From positions 158,149-222,148 of the forward strand of contig NZ_KI911559.1 in the NCBI RefSeq assembly GCF_000515255.1: a stretch of DNA of 64,000 nt, given 5' to 3'. The notes under the pieces are model-generated. The model saw only the letters and a program-made list of their open reading frames with translations. It made no database searches and was not told the origin of the DNA. Shown here one piece after another: positions 17,676-27,379 of this stretch. Origin of the DNA: Rhodovibrio salinarum DSM 9154 (GTDB taxonomy: Bacteria; Pseudomonadota; Alphaproteobacteria; Kiloniellales; Rhodovibrionaceae). A program made the position numbers and the translations under genes. The stretch's first letter is position 1. Every line of letters starts with the position of its first letter.

Positions 17676-18101
17676 ATGGCTCACCTCCACGACATCGATC
17701 GCCACACCACGCCCCCGGAGATCAGCGACATCGAGGCGATGGCGCGCGAGGCGATGGCGACCATCCCGCAGCAGATGCGTACCATGCTGAACAACGTCAG
17801 CGTCCAGGTGGAGGACTTCCCCGAGGACGAGGTTGTCGAGGAAATGGGCCTGGAATCGCCGTTCGACCTCCTGGGCCTGTACCGGGGGGTGAACCTGCTG
17901 GACAAATCGGTCGGCGACAGCGGCAGCCTGCCCGACACGGTGCATCTGTTCCGCCGGCCGATCCTGGATTATTGGGCGGAGAGCGGCGAAGACCTGCGCG
18001 AAGTGGTGGCGCACGTGATCATCCACGAGATCGGCCACCACTTCGGCTTCTCCGACGAGGAGATGGAGCGCATCGAGCAGGGTCGCCCGCCACGCGGCTA
18101 G
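17676..18101 (+). CDS. Zincin-like metallopeptidase family protein
   Basis: 141-residue minimal zinc peptidase-like protein (DUF1025/Zincin_1). The C-terminal HEIGHHFGFSDEEM near residue 120 is the HExxHxxG zinc motif followed by the family's Ser-Asp. The central part GLYRGVNLLDKS and TVHLFRRPILDYW are conserved family blocks. No signal peptide, so cytosolic. Proteolytic activity has not been shown for most relatives. The ATG at 17676 begins the recognisable domain; the frame runs on upstream over the divergent phhB start region without similarity. Confidence 0.82.
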   Translation: MAHLHDIDRHTTPPEISDIEAMAREAMATIPQQMRTMLNNVSVQVEDFPEDEVVEEMGLESPFDLLGLYRGVNLLDKSVGDSGSLPDTVHLFRRPILDYWAESGEDLREVVAHVIIHEIGHHFGFSDEEMERIEQGRPPRG

Positions 18102-18133
18102 GCGCTCTCCTGTGGCCCTACGGCCCGCACGCC

Positions 18134-18580
18134 TCAGTGGCCAGGGCTGTCCTCCACAATGATTTCCAGCTCGACCGCCCCGCCCGGCTCGAACGTCAGG
18201 GTAAGGGGGAAGCGGTCGCCGGCCTGCAGTTCCCGATCGATCCCCTGTAGCCAGAGGTGCACCGCCCATTCGGCGAGCGAGACCGGCTGCCCGGGCGACA
18301 GCTTCAGGGCGTCGTAAACCTGCGCATCGTCCCCCGTTCCCTTGCGCAGCACGACCGACTCCGCAACCGGCGTGGTCGCGGACACCAGGGTAACGGCATC
18401 CGACCGGTCGTTGACGATCGGCATGTAGACAGCCGCGTTTTCGCCCGAGGTGGGCGGGGCCCAGGCATGACCGATCTTGATCCCCTCGACCTCAGCGGAA
18501 TGGGCAAAGGCGGCGAGCGGCGCGAACGCGCCCGCCAGAAGCACGAGCAAGGCGATCAGGGGACGGCGAAGTGAGGTCAC
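18134..18580 (-). CDS. PCu(A)C-like periplasmic copper chaperone lacking the canonical motif
   Basis: About 148 residues with a Sec signal peptide (hydrophobic core about 8-22, likely cleavage after AFA near 26). The mature cupredoxin-like domain matches PCu(A)C/DUF461: HAWAPPTSGENAAVYMPIVN near the start and the closing HLWLQGIDRELQAGDRFPLTL. In typical members the Cu(I) site is H(E)M, a Met ten residues later and HLML near the end. Here the first part reads VVLRKG and the last HLWLQG, so only one His remains. Copper delivery to cytochrome oxidase is therefore doubtful. The GTG at 18580 is chosen because AAGGAGAG lies seven bases upstream. Confidence 0.75.
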   Translation of the reverse strand: MTSLRRPLIALLVLLAGAFAPLAAFAHSAEVEGIKIGHAWAPPTSGENAAVYMPIVNDRSDAVTLVSATTPVAESVVLRKGTGDDAQVYDALKLSPGQPVSLAEWAVHLWLQGIDRELQAGDRFPLTLTFEPGGAVELEIIVEDSPGH

Positions 18581-18674
18581 GGAAATCTCTCCTTGATGGC
18601 GGGTCAGCAAGAGGAGCAGCGGGGCCGCAGGGCGCGCCCCCTGGCTCCAGCTTCACGCGCCGGTTCTACGACAG

Positions 18675-19259
18675 CTATAGCAACGCGTGCACCCGCGCGC
18701 GCAAATCCGGCAGCAGATCACGTTCGAACCACGGATTCTTCTTCAGCCAAGCGGTGTTACGCCAGCTGGGGTGCGGCAACGGCACGTAATCCGGCAGGTA
18801 GTCCCGATAATTCGCGACCGTCTCCCACAGGGTACGTCGACGCGTCTTGGCCAGGTAATGCTTCTGGGCGTAGCTGCCCACCAGCAGTGTCAATTCCAGG
18901 TTCGGCAGCGCGGCCAGCAGGCGCGGGTGCCACATCGGCGCGCACTCCGGCCGGGGCGGCTTGTCGCCACCGCGCGTGTCGCGCCCCGGATAGCAGAAGC
19001 CCATCGGCACGATCGCGATCCGGCTGGAATCATAGAAGGTGTCGCTGTCGACCTGGAGCCAGAACCGCAGTCGCTCGCCGGAGGCGTCGTTCCACGGCAC
19101 GCCGGTGTTATGCACCTTGGTCCCGGGCGCCTGGCCGATGATCAGCAGCCGGGCGCTTTCCTGCGCGCGCAGCACGGGGTTGGCCCCGAGCGGCAGTTCC
19201 GGCTCGCAATAGCGGCACGCGCGGGCGTCTGCCACAACGCGCTGCAGCGGCTCCACCAA
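18675..19259 (-). CDS. Uracil-DNA glycosylase family protein
   Basis: 194-residue member of the UDG superfamily. Motif 1 is GQAPGTKVHNTGVPWND near residue 42 and motif 2 HPSWRN near 163. Cys15 and Cys18 (ACRYC) plus two further Cys in GFCYPGRD and PECAPMW sit where family-4 enzymes bind a [4Fe-4S] cluster. This suggests a cluster-containing glycosylase, but the GQAPG motif (not GEAPG) places it outside the best-studied family 4. Base-excision activity on uracil is likely but unproven for this subgroup. It starts ten bases after the Sir2 gene ends, so the two are one operon. Confidence 0.85.
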   Translation of the reverse strand: MVEPLQRVVADARACRYCEPELPLGANPVLRAQESARLLIIGQAPGTKVHNTGVPWNDASGERLRFWLQVDSDTFYDSSRIAIVPMGFCYPGRDTRGGDKPPRPECAPMWHPRLLAALPNLELTLLVGSYAQKHYLAKTRRRTLWETVANYRDYLPDYVPLPHPSWRNTAWLKKNPWFERDLLPDLRARVHALL

Positions 19260-19268
19260 GATCGCGAC

Positions 19269-20009
19269 TTAGATGTCGAGCCGGCCGGCCAGCAGGTCGT
19301 CGACGAACGCCGGAACCACCTCGCTTGCCGGGCCGGAGCGGGTCTCGTGGAAGAACATGCTGCCGTCGGAAGGCTCCAGGTTGAGTTCCACCGTGTGGCC
19401 CTGGCCGCCGCGCCGCACCTCCTGCACGAACCCGGCGGCCGGATAGACGCTGCCGGAAGTGCCGATCGACATGAACAGGCCGCAGCGCTGCAGGGCGTCG
19501 AAAATCCGCTCCATCTCGAACGGCATCTCGCCGAACCAGACGATGTGCGGGCGCAGCGTCCCGGTATCGCCGTGCGGACACGGGCTCGCGGCCGAAAGAT
19601 CGTTTTCCCATGCGACGACCGACTCACAATCGGTGCAGCGCGCCTTGCGCAACTCGCCGTGCATGTGGATCAGGTTCTGTTGACCGGCGCGTTCGTGCAG
19701 ATCATCGATGTTCTGCGTCACCACCAGCACCTCGCCGGGCCACTCCCGTTCCAAGCGGGCCAGGGCCTCGTGACCCGGGTTCGGTTCCGGGCGATCCTGC
19801 GTCAGCTGGCGCCGCCGGTCGTTGTAGAACTGCTGGACACGTTCGGGGTTGGCCTGGAAAGCCTCGGGGGTGGCAACCTCTTCGATCGACACCTGTTCCC
19901 AGATACCGCCCTTGTCGCGGAAGGTGTCCAAGCCGGATTCCTTGGAGATGCCGGCGCCGGTCAGGACGACGATCGGGAAGGTTGAGTTGGGGTCGCGTGC
20001 TTCCGACAT
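19269..20009 (-). CDS. Sir2-family NAD-dependent protein deacylase
   Basis: Sirtuin of 246 residues that removes acyl groups from lysines using NAD. Visible motifs are VLTGAGISKESGLDTFRD at residue 15-32, VTQNIDDLHERAG near 100, HMHGELRKARC with the catalytic His near 117, and LRPHIVWFGEMPFEM near 152. Overall it is closest to the bacterial CobB/class III type. Zinc ligands are C-x2-C in RCTDCE, then SPCPHGDTGTL, where a fourth Cys is missing. Start choice is uncertain: ATG 20009 fits the family N terminus, while GTG 20051 has a better ribosome site. Confidence 0.9.
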   Translation of the reverse strand: MSEARDPNSTFPIVVLTGAGISKESGLDTFRDKGGIWEQVSIEEVATPEAFQANPERVQQFYNDRRRQLTQDRPEPNPGHEALARLEREWPGEVLVVTQNIDDLHERAGQQNLIHMHGELRKARCTDCESVVAWENDLSAASPCPHGDTGTLRPHIVWFGEMPFEMERIFDALQRCGLFMSIGTSGSVYPAAGFVQEVRRGGQGHTVELNLEPSDGSMFFHETRSGPASEVVPAFVDDLLAGRLDI

Positions 20010-20214
20010 GACCTCTCGGGTGTTAGACGACGTGCAAGAGCCATTCTGCACCTCTAGCTAAGCCAAGGCGACGACCCATCTCAACCCCGGCCCCTGGCAA
20101 TCTGGCCAGTATCAACCCGGTCGGCGTCAATCCGGTCGGGGATAACGACCGGGCCCGTGCCGACGCGATCCTGCACGCGGGCACGCATTCCGCGAAAGAT
20201 GGAGGTTAAGCGAC

Positions 20215-20712
20215 GTGTCAGCGCACCAGGAAAGCGCGCCCCCCATAAGCGTGCTGTTCGTCTGCACCGGGAATATCTGTCGCTCGCCCAGCGCGGCGGC
20301 GATCCTGCGCCATAAGGCCGCGCAGCGCGACCTGGGTGATCGGCTGCGGATCGACAGCGCGGGCCTGGGCGAGTGGCATCTGGGCCACCCCCCCGACCCG
20401 CGGGCGACCGACGCGCTCGCGGCCCGCGATTACCCGATGGGCGAGCAGAGCGCGCGCATCGTCGAGCGATCGGACTTCGAGCGGTTCGACTACGTCGTCG
20501 CGATGGACGAAGGGCACCACACGCAACTGACCCGGATGTGCCCGCCCGGGCAAACCCACCGGGTACGCCTGTTTCTGGAATTCGCCCCGCACACCGGCCG
20601 CAAGAGCGTGCCGGACCCTTACTACGGCGACACCCGCGGGTTCGATGCGATGGTCGACCTGATCGAGGCCGGCACCGAAGGGTTGCTGGCCGAACTGTCC
20701 GAACGCAGCTAA
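20215..20712 (+). CDS. Low-molecular-weight phosphotyrosine-type phosphatase
   Basis: 165-residue LMW-PTP. VCTGNICRSP near residue 18 is the CX5R catalytic loop and VPDPYYGD near 135 the general-acid Asp. It begins with GTG, and its stop is 22 bases before the fructosamine-kinase-like gene. Bacterial LMW-PTPs encoded beside fructosamine-3-kinase homologues are known to act as protein ribulosamine-5-phosphatases. This gene may therefore dephosphorylate glycated-protein adducts rather than phosphotyrosine; that reading is inference from context. Confidence 0.9.
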   Translation: MSAHQESAPPISVLFVCTGNICRSPSAAAILRHKAAQRDLGDRLRIDSAGLGEWHLGHPPDPRATDALAARDYPMGEQSARIVERSDFERFDYVVAMDEGHHTQLTRMCPPGQTHRVRLFLEFAPHTGRKSVPDPYYGDTRGFDAMVDLIEAGTEGLLAELSERS

Positions 20713-20734
20713 TAAGCCACACGGAGCCGCCATC

Positions 20735-21598
20735 TTGAGCCAGATCGACGCCGGACTGCGCCAGCAGATCGCAGACGCCCTTGGCCGCACGCCGACCGCC
20801 GCCACGCCGTTGCCGGGCGGCTGCATCGGCGAGGTGGTCAAGCTTACGTTCGCCGATGACGGCGAGCCGGCAGTCGCGAAGCTGGCGCGCGGCGGCGGAC
20901 TGGAGCCCGAAGGCTTTATGCTCCAGGTCCTCAACGAGCGCTCCGAGCTGCCGGTGCCGCAGGTGCTCTACAGCGACGACACCCTGCTGCTGATGACCTT
21001 CATCGATGGCCACGGCAGCTTGAACGCCGCCGCCCAGCGCGACGCCGCAACGCACATCGCCCGGCTGCACGCGGTGCGGGGCGCGGCATTCGGGCTGGAG
21101 CGCGATACCCTGATCGGGCCGCTGCACCAACCGAACCCGCAGAGCGACCGTTGGCTCGACTTCTTCCGCGACCACCGCCTGCGCTACATGGCCGATGTCG
21201 CGCTGGCGCGCGGCAGCCTGGACACTAGGCAGCGCGACCAGATCGAGACGTTCGCCAGCAAGCTGGCGCAGTACCTGGATGAGCCGGCCCATCCCGCGCT
21301 GCTGCACGGCGATCTATGGGGCGGCAATGTACTGCCAGGGGGCGACCGGATCGCCGGCTTCATCGACCCGGCCGTCTATTACGGCCATCCGGAAATCGAA
21401 CTCGCCTTCTCGACCCTGTTCGACACGTTCGGCCAGCCGTTCTTCGACCGCTATGCCGAGCTGGCACCGTTCGAAGCCGCCGGCTTCTTCGAGGCGCGCC
21501 GCGACATCTACAACCTGTATCCGCTGCTGGTGCATGCAGCCGCGTTTGGGCCCGGCTGGGGCGCGCAGGCGATGCGCACGATCGCCCGCTTCCTATGA
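20735..21598 (+). CDS. Fructosamine/ketosamine-3-kinase family protein
   Basis: 287-residue kinase of the fructosamine-3-kinase family (aminoglycoside-phosphotransferase fold). LLHGDLWGGNVL near residue 188 is the catalytic Brenner-type motif, FIDPAVYYGHPEIELAF near 208 supplies the metal-binding Asp, and FIDGHG near 90 lies in the hinge. Bacterial homologues phosphorylate ribulosamines and erythrulosamines on protein lysines, leading to spontaneous repair. Start is TTG with GGAG upstream. The stop codon overlaps the ATG of the EamA gene (ATGA), showing translational coupling. Together with the upstream phosphatase it forms a plausible deglycation module. Confidence 0.88.
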   Translation: MSQIDAGLRQQIADALGRTPTAATPLPGGCIGEVVKLTFADDGEPAVAKLARGGGLEPEGFMLQVLNERSELPVPQVLYSDDTLLLMTFIDGHGSLNAAAQRDAATHIARLHAVRGAAFGLERDTLIGPLHQPNPQSDRWLDFFRDHRLRYMADVALARGSLDTRQRDQIETFASKLAQYLDEPAHPALLHGDLWGGNVLPGGDRIAGFIDPAVYYGHPEIELAFSTLFDTFGQPFFDRYAELAPFEAAGFFEARRDIYNLYPLLVHAAAFGPGWGAQAMRTIARFL

Positions 21599-22497
21599 GC
21601 ACGCGTCCGACAGCTTCGGATCCGGCGGCTTCTAGCGGCAACCTTGCTGGAATCGCCACCATGGTGGCCGGGGTGTTTGGCCTCGCCACCACGGACGCGC
21701 TGGCGAAGTTCCTGGGCGAGACGTACCCGGTGCTGCAGCTGGTGTTCCTGCGCTCGGCGATCTCCCTGCCCCTGTTGCTTATGATCGCCAAGTTTTCGCA
21801 GGGTGGCCTCAACGCCCTGCGCACGCGCCGGCCATGGGTGCATGTCGCCCGCGCCGGGCTGGTCGCACTCGGCATCTTCACCTTCTACAGCGCCCTGACC
21901 TACCTGCCGCTGGCGGAGGTCACGGCGATTGCCTTCGCCGCGCCCTTAATCATGACGGCTCTGTCACGCCCGTTGCTCGGCGAACAGGTTGGCTGGCGGC
22001 GCTGGTCGGCCGTGTTGGTCGGCTTAGCCGGCGTGCTGATCGTGGTCCAACCAGGCACAGCTGCTTTCCAGCCGGCCGCGCTGATCGCGCTGGCTGCTGC
22101 CTTTTTCTACGCGCTGATGCTGATCACCGCGCGCAAGTTCGCCGCCAGCGAAAGCGCGCTCTCGCTAGTCGTCTGGTCGACCGCCGGGGCGGGGGTGATC
22201 ACGGGGGTGCTGATGCCGTTCACCTGGACGCCCATGGCTGCAGGTGACGCCGGCGGATTCCTGGCGCTGGGCAGCCTGGGCGCGATCACCATGCTGCTTC
22301 TGACCCGCGCTTTCCATTTGGCGCCAGCCGCGGTAATCGCCCCGTTCGATTACACCGCCCTGATCTGGTCTCTCACCTACGGCTGGCTGATCTGGGGCGA
22401 GGTCCCCGCCGCCAGCACCTGGGCCGGCGCTGCGGTGATCGCCGGCGCCGGACTCTACGTCCTCCACCGCGAAAGCCGGCGCAAGACGACGGATTAG
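21595..22497 (+). CDS. EamA/DMT-family transporter
   Basis: 300-residue inner-membrane protein with ten predicted helices in two EamA repeats. The repeats are marked by [14 protein letters not shown] and [22 protein letters not shown] in the first half, and [25 protein letters not shown] and [18 protein letters not shown] in the second. It resembles RhtA/S-adenosylmethionine-uptake-type DMT carriers, but substrate cannot be told. It is translationally coupled to the fructosamine-kinase-like gene through ATGA, which suggests a link to sugar-amine metabolism or merely a shared transcript. Confidence 0.87.
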   Translation: MSTRPTASDPAASSGNLAGIATMVAGVFGLATTDALAKFLGETYPVLQLVFLRSAISLPLLLMIAKFSQGGLNALRTRRPWVHVARAGLVALGIFTFYSALTYLPLAEVTAIAFAAPLIMTALSRPLLGEQVGWRRWSAVLVGLAGVLIVVQPGTAAFQPAALIALAAAFFYALMLITARKFAASESALSLVVWSTAGAGVITGVLMPFTWTPMAAGDAGGFLALGSLGAITMLLLTRAFHLAPAAVIAPFDYTALIWSLTYGWLIWGEVPAASTWAGAAVIAGAGLYVLHRESRRKTTD

Positions 22498-22657
22498 CCC
22501 GCTTGCCGGCAACAACGACCGGCAATCAGGGCAATTGTTCAGTTTTCACTCAAAATTAAGGCCTTGGGGCAAAAATGCGCAGCGAACCGCGTACAATGAC
22601 GTTCCGCTCCGACGTCTAGGCCATCCTAGACCCTGCCCTCGAGGAACTGCTGCAACC

Positions 22658-24616
22658 ATGGGCTCGATCTCTTTCGCTAACCTTAAGATCGCACACCGCC
22701 TGCTCCTTCTGGCCGCGCTGGCAATGACCGCAATCGGCGCGTTCGCCGTCGTGTTTCTCGTGATGCAGGGCCGTGTCGGCGAACAGCGCGCCGAGTACAA
22801 GCGTGTCGAGAAGATTCTGCTGAGCGCGGAACGGGCTGATATAGCATCACTGCGCGCGTCCCGCAGCTTGCAGATGCTGTTGCGCAGCCCGGAAGAACGC
22901 TACATCCAGCAGGTCGAAGAAGCGCACGACGTGGCACAGGAACGCCTTGCTCAGCTCCCCGAACTGGGCGCGGAAAGTCGCGACGTCGACACGCTGCTTG
23001 ATGCCTTCGCTCAAAAGCGCACACATTTCCAGGCGATCGCCGCAGGCGTCAAGGAACTCGGTTTTGACGAGAACGCCGGTCTACGCGGCCAGCTCCGATC
23101 CGCCGTTCATGCCGTGGAGGAGAAGCTTAACGAAGCCGATCTCGATGCCTTGACGATCAAGATGTTGATGATGCGCCGGCACGAGAAAGATTTCATGCTG
23201 CGCGGCGATCAAAAGTACCTTGATCGTATCGAGGCGCGTCGGACCGAGTTCGACCGCCTGCTCGCCGACGCGCCGGTGACGGATCGCTTCCGCCGCGAAG
23301 TCGGCACTTTGATGGATGCCTATACCGCTGGCATCGCCGCCTTCGGAGAGGCGAAACTCGCGCTTAACCGCGACGTTGCAGCATTCATGCAGACGCAGGA
23401 TCAGGTCGAGCCGCTGCTGGACAGGCTCGTCGCTAGAGCGGAATCCGCCATGACGGCTGCCGACGCCGAGCTCGATCATATTATGGATCGGATGACCAAC
23501 ATCCTGGCGGCGACCGGCCTCGGCATCGCCCTCTTGATGCTGCTCGGTAGTTTGGGCATTTCGCGGTCGCTTACCCGGCCGATCAACGGCATCAAGGATG
23601 CGATGACACGCATCGCAGACGGCGACTTGACCCACAGGGTGCCCGGTCTGGAACGTCGCGACGAAGTCGGTGACATGGCGAAGTCGCTGGATGTCTTTAA
23701 GACCGCCATGCAGCGCGACCGCGAGGCGACCGAACAGCAAAAGCAGGCCCAACAGGCGGAGGTCGAACGGGCCGAGCGCCTACAAGCCCTGACCCAAAAC
23801 TTCGAATCGGATGTCAAAGCGATCATCCGCAACGTCGCGACCTCGGGGGAACAATTGACGGGGACGGCCCGCTCGATGTCCTCAACCGCCGAGAAGGCTG
23901 GCGAGCAAGCCGGGGCCGTCGCCGGGGCGGCGGAGGAATCTTCGACCAACGTGCAGACGGTCGCTTCGGCCGCCGAACAGTTGAGCGCATCGATCCGCGA
24001 AATCTCGCAGCAGGTCAGCCGGTCGACCCAGGTTGCCAGCACCGCGCGCCAGAAGGCGGATAGCGCCACGCGGCAGGTGCAAGAGCTGAACGCGGCTGCC
24101 GACAAGATCGGCGGGGTGATCAGCCTGATCCAGGACATCGCCGAGCAGACCAACCTGCTGGCCCTGAACGCCACGATCGAAGCCGCGCGCGCGGGAGATG
24201 CCGGCAAGGGGTTTGCCGTGGTGGCGAACGAGGTGAAGAACCTGGCCAGCCAAACCACCAAGGCGACCCAGGAAATCTCCGATCAGATCCAGAGCGTTCA
24301 GAACGAGACCCGGGAAGCGGTGGGCGCGATCGAGGGCATTTCCACCTCGATCCGCGAACTGGACGACATCTCGACCTCAGTCGCCGCGGCGGTCGAGGAG
24401 CAGGAAGCGTCGACCGGCGAAATCTCCCGCAACGTCCAGGAAGCCGCCCAAGGCACCCAAGAGGTCACGCACAACATCGCCGGCGTCAGTCAGGCGGCGG
24501 GGGAAGCCGGCATGGCGGCCGAGCAGGTCCTGAGCGCGTGCGACGGCCTCAACGAGCAGTCCCGAGACCTCTCGGACAAGGTCGAGACCTTCTTGCGAGA
24601 CGTCCGCGCGGTCTGA
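22658..24616 (+). CDS. Methyl-accepting chemotaxis protein with HBM-like sensor
   Basis: 652-residue chemoreceptor. A first TM helix (about 14-36) is followed by a roughly 245-residue periplasmic helical domain with [14 protein letters not shown] near residue 170, typical of helical bimodular (HBM) sensors. Then come a second TM near 285-310, a HAMP domain ([15 protein letters not shown]..., about 310-365) and the cytoplasmic coiled-coil signalling domain. The hairpin tip [19 protein letters not shown] lies near residue 510. No C-terminal NWETF-type CheR-binding pentapeptide is seen. HBM sensors of this type bind organic acids, but the ligand is unknown here. No che genes are in the window. 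The ATG at 22658 starts right before the first helix. Confidence 0.92.
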   Translation: MGSISFANLKIAHRLLLLAALAMTAIGAFAVVFLVMQGRVGEQRAEYKRVEKILLSAERADIASLRASRSLQMLLRSPEERYIQQVEEAHDVAQERLAQLPELGAESRDVDTLLDAFAQKRTHFQAIAAGVKELGFDENAGLRGQLRSAVHAVEEKLNEADLDALTIKMLMMRRHEKDFMLRGDQKYLDRIEARRTEFDRLLADAPVTDRFRREVGTLMDAYTAGIAAFGEAKLALNRDVAAFMQTQDQVEPLLDRLVARAESAMTAADAELDHIMDRMTNILAATGLGIALLMLLGSLGISRSLTRPINGIKDAMTRIADGDLTHRVPGLERRDEVGDMAKSLDVFKTAMQRDREATEQQKQAQQAEVERAERLQALTQNFESDVKAIIRNVATSGEQLTGTARSMSSTAEKAGEQAGAVAGAAEESSTNVQTVASAAEQLSASIREISQQVSRSTQVASTARQKADSATRQVQELNAAADKIGGVISLIQDIAEQTNLLALNATIEAARAGDAGKGFAVVANEVKNLASQTTKATQEISDQIQSVQNETREAVGAIEGISTSIRELDDISTSVAAAVEEQEASTGEISRNVQEAAQGTQEVTHNIAGVSQAAGEAGMAAEQVLSACDGLNEQSRDLSDKVETFLRDVRAV

Positions 24617-24623
24617 TCGGTGG

Positions 24624-24662
24624 TAGCCCGAACCGCAGTCCTGCCTCGTGCGGTTCGGGCTA
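24624..24662. terminator. Terminator hairpin between chemoreceptor and aldo/keto reductase genes
   Basis: A perfect 14-bp stem (24624-24637 with 24649-24662) and an 11-base loop lie between two convergent genes; on the plus strand it is followed by a short T-rich stretch. Probably works in both directions. Confidence 0.75.
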
Positions 24663-24666
24663 TCGT

Positions 24667-25707
24667 TTACGGGCAGGGGTAGGTGTAGAGCGTGTGAATC
24701 GCTTCCAGCTCCTGGAGCACATCGTCGCTGAGGCGGAGATCCTTGGCGGCGATGTTGTTTTTCAGATGCCACATCTTGGTGGCGCCGATGATGGCGCTGG
24801 TGGTGAAGGGGCGCGACAGGACGAACTGGATCGCCATTTGTGCGGCATCCAGGCCATGGCGCTTGGCGAGGTCGACGTAGGCCTCGATCGCCTTGATGCC
24901 CTGCTCCTTCCAGTAGCGGCTGTTCTGCGGGTAAAGGATCAGGCGCGCGTCCGCCGGCTTGGCGCCGTGCAGATACTTGCCGGTCAGCGTCCCAGCGGCG
25001 AGCGGGGCGTAGGCCAGCAGACCGCACTGCTCGCGGATCGCGACCTCGGATAGGCCTGCTTCGAACGAGCGGTTCAGCAGCGAATAGGGATTCTGCACCG
25101 ACATCACGCGCGGGCCCTTGCCGGCCTCCGCGTGGGTGAGCATGCGCATCGTGCCCCAGGCGGTGTCGTTCGATAGGCCGATGTGGCGGATCTTGCCCTT
25201 GTCGACGAGATCCTGCAGCGCCCCCAGCGTTTCTTCAAACGGGGTCCAGTCGCCCTCGTCACCCGGCTGCTCGAAGCCGAGCTTGCCGAACCGGTTGGTC
25301 GAACGCTCCGGCCAGTGCAGCTGGTAGAGGTCGATACGGTCGGTCTGCAGCCGCCGCAGGCTGGCGTCGACCGCCTGTTCCAACTGCGCCCGGTTGAAGC
25401 GCGGCCCGCCGCGCACCTCCTTGAACCGCTCGCCCGGGCCGAGCGCCTTGGTCGCCAGGATCACCTTGTCCCGGGTCCCGCGCGCAGCGAACCAATTGCC
25501 GATGATCTCTTCCGTCCCGCCGTGCGTCTCCTCGGAATAGGGCGTGGGATACATCTCCGCGCAGTCGAAGAAGTTCACGCCGGCGTCGAGCGCGTAGTCC
25601 ATCTGCTCGAACGCCTCTTCCTGGGTGTTCTGCGTACCCCAAGTCATGGTGCCGAGACAGACCTCGCTTACCTTCAGATCCGTGCGCCCCAGTTGGCGGT
25701 AGTGCAT
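24667..25707 (-). CDS. Aldo/keto reductase (Tas-like)
   Basis: 346-residue NADP(H)-dependent aldo/keto reductase. The start MHYRQLGRTDLKVSEVCLGTMTWG is typical. The catalytic tetrad is visible as Asp in NFFDCAEMYP with Tyr (near residue 48-58), Lys in VILATKALGPG near 85, and His in YQLHWPERSTNRFG near 127. The insertion containing RPTN/RSTNRFGKLG is characteristic of the E. coli Tas branch. NADP-binding residues follow in the C-terminal third (GATKMWHLKNNI). Cytosolic; substrate unknown. Upstream open frame beyond 25707 lacks similarity. Confidence 0.92.
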   Translation of the reverse strand: MHYRQLGRTDLKVSEVCLGTMTWGTQNTQEEAFEQMDYALDAGVNFFDCAEMYPTPYSEETHGGTEEIIGNWFAARGTRDKVILATKALGPGERFKEVRGGPRFNRAQLEQAVDASLRRLQTDRIDLYQLHWPERSTNRFGKLGFEQPGDEGDWTPFEETLGALQDLVDKGKIRHIGLSNDTAWGTMRMLTHAEAGKGPRVMSVQNPYSLLNRSFEAGLSEVAIREQCGLLAYAPLAAGTLTGKYLHGAKPADARLILYPQNSRYWKEQGIKAIEAYVDLAKRHGLDAAQMAIQFVLSRPFTTSAIIGATKMWHLKNNIAAKDLRLSDDVLQELEAIHTLYTYPCP

Positions 25708-25814
25708 CAGGTAGCTCCTTGAAAAGGTGACGGCCGCGCGTACGCGTACACCCCGCATTCAGGGCGTACGGGCGCGCAGCCTTTCGGTATGGAGGGTGAG
25801 GTCAGGCCGTCGTA

Positions 25815-26462
25815 TCAGCTCGCGGCGTCCGAGCGTACGCGTTCGATCAACTGCTCTACCTTGGGCAGCATGTTGTCGACGATCACCGCCACGCCCTCGG
25901 CGTTGGGATGGATGCCGTCGGACTGGTTCAAATCGGGCTGCTGCGCCACCCCCTGCAGGAAGAAGGGGTAGAAGACGACGCCGTGCCGTTCGGCCAGGTC
26001 GGGATACAGGCCGTCGAACTCCTGCACGTACTGCTGGCCCATGTTGCGCGGCGCCTTCATGCCCGCGAGCAGCGTCTCCACGCCCGCGTCGTCCAGCGTC
26101 TGCAGCACGGCGTCCAGGTTGTCGCGGGTGACGGCCGGATCGATCCCGCGCAGCGCGTCGTTCGCGCCCAGCACCACGATCGCCGCGTCGACATCGTCCT
26201 GCAGCACCCAGGACAGGCGCGAGCGCCCGGACTTGGAGGTGTCGCCGGAGCTGCCGGCGTTGATCACCTCGACGTTGTAGCCCTTGTCCTGGAGCGCGAC
26301 TTCCAGCTGGGCCGGGAATGGCTCGCCCGCCGGCAGGCCGTAGCCGTGCACCAAGCTGTCGCCGAACGCCATGATCGTAACCGTGTCGTCCTGCGCCTGG
26401 GCGGGGGCGAACGGCAGCACCGCGAACGCGGCCAGGGCGATGAGGCGGCGGAGGACGGTCAT
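25815..26462 (-). CDS. SGNH-family arylesterase / TesA-like periplasmic esterase
   Basis: 215-residue exported SGNH hydrolase. A signal peptide (MTVLRRLIALAAFAVLPFAPAQAQ) is followed by block I FGDSLVHGYG with the catalytic Ser near residue 35, block II NAGSSGDTS near 70, block III LGANDALRG near 98 and block V SDGIHPNAEG with catalytic Asp and His near 182. All catalytic residues are present. Homologues hydrolyse short-chain esters and thioesters (TesA). It is divergent from a YbbA/YbbP-type ABC exporter, the same neighbourhood as tesA-ybbA-ybbP in E. coli. Confidence 0.92.
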   Translation of the reverse strand: MTVLRRLIALAAFAVLPFAPAQAQDDTVTIMAFGDSLVHGYGLPAGEPFPAQLEVALQDKGYNVEVINAGSSGDTSKSGRSRLSWVLQDDVDAAIVVLGANDALRGIDPAVTRDNLDAVLQTLDDAGVETLLAGMKAPRNMGQQYVQEFDGLYPDLAERHGVVFYPFFLQGVAQQPDLNQSDGIHPNAEGVAVIVDNMLPKVEQLIERVRSDAAS

Positions 26463-26649
26463 GGGCACGGCCTTTCCCTCGAATTGAAACCGGCGGGTGC
26501 AAGGCCATATCGGGTCTGGCACACCAGGGGCAAGCCCAAGGCCTGACTGAAGCCGACTTCCGCGGGCGTCTCGGCGGGGTCTCTCCCTTGAGGGGGAGAG
26601 GACCGTCTGGCGGACCTTCCCGCACCCCCGCCTTCCCAAGGAGACCTTC

Positions 26650-27375
26650 GTGAGCGCAGACCCGATGATCCGGCTCGACCGCCTGGAACTGACCCTGCCC
26701 AGCCAGGCGGGCGACGTGCAGATCCTCAAAGGCCTGGATTTGGAGATCGGCGGCGGCGAGACCGTCTCGGTCGTGGGTCCGTCCGGCTCCGGCAAGTCGT
26801 CGATGATGATGATCGTGGGCGGGCTGGAGCGGCCGACCGCCGGAACCGTGCGGGTCGCCGGGCACAGCCTGGGGGAGATGAGCGAAGACGCGCTCGCCCG
26901 CTTCCGCCGGGAAAACGTCGGCATCGTGTTCCAGGACTTCCATCTGGTGCCGACCATGACCGCGCTGGAGAACGTCGCGATCCCGCTGGAATTCGCCGGA
27001 CGCAAGGATGCCTTCGACCGGGCGGCCGAAAGCCTGGAGAAGGTCGGACTGGGCCACCGGCTGAGCCACTATCCGGGCCAGCTCTCAGGCGGCGAGCAGC
27101 AGCGTACGGCGCTCGCCCGCGCGTTTGCGACCGGGCCGAAAATCCTGCTGGCGGACGAGCCGACCGGCAATCTGGATGGCGAGACCGGCCGGCAGGTGAT
27201 CGACCTGCTGTTCGAGCTGTGCCAGACCGACGGCTCCACGCTGATGCTGATCACCCACGACCCCGCACTCGCGGAGCGCTGCGACCGGCGGGTGCAGTTG
27301 ATCGACGGCCACATCACCGACGATGGACGCGCCCAAGCCACCCCGAGCAAGGCCGCCGCCCGCAAGGCCGGCTAA
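26650..27375 (+). CDS. ABC transporter ATP-binding protein (YbbA/LolD-like)
   Basis: 241-residue ATPase. Walker A GPSGSGKSS near residue 43, Q-loop FQDFHLVP near 98, signature LSGGEQQRTALARAF near 147, Walker B ILLADEPTGNLDGETG near 166 and H-loop LITHD near 207 are all intact. The PSGSGKSSMM and EPTGNLD forms are typical of MacB/LolD/YbbA-type mechanotransmission exporters. GTG start. The permease gene follows within a few bases, so the two are co-transcribed. Confidence 0.95.
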   Translation: MSADPMIRLDRLELTLPSQAGDVQILKGLDLEIGGGETVSVVGPSGSGKSSMMMIVGGLERPTAGTVRVAGHSLGEMSEDALARFRRENVGIVFQDFHLVPTMTALENVAIPLEFAGRKDAFDRAAESLEKVGLGHRLSHYPGQLSGGEQQRTALARAFATGPKILLADEPTGNLDGETGRQVIDLLFELCQTDGSTLMLITHDPALAERCDRRVQLIDGHITDDGRAQATPSKAAARKAG

Positions 27376-27379
27376 CGTC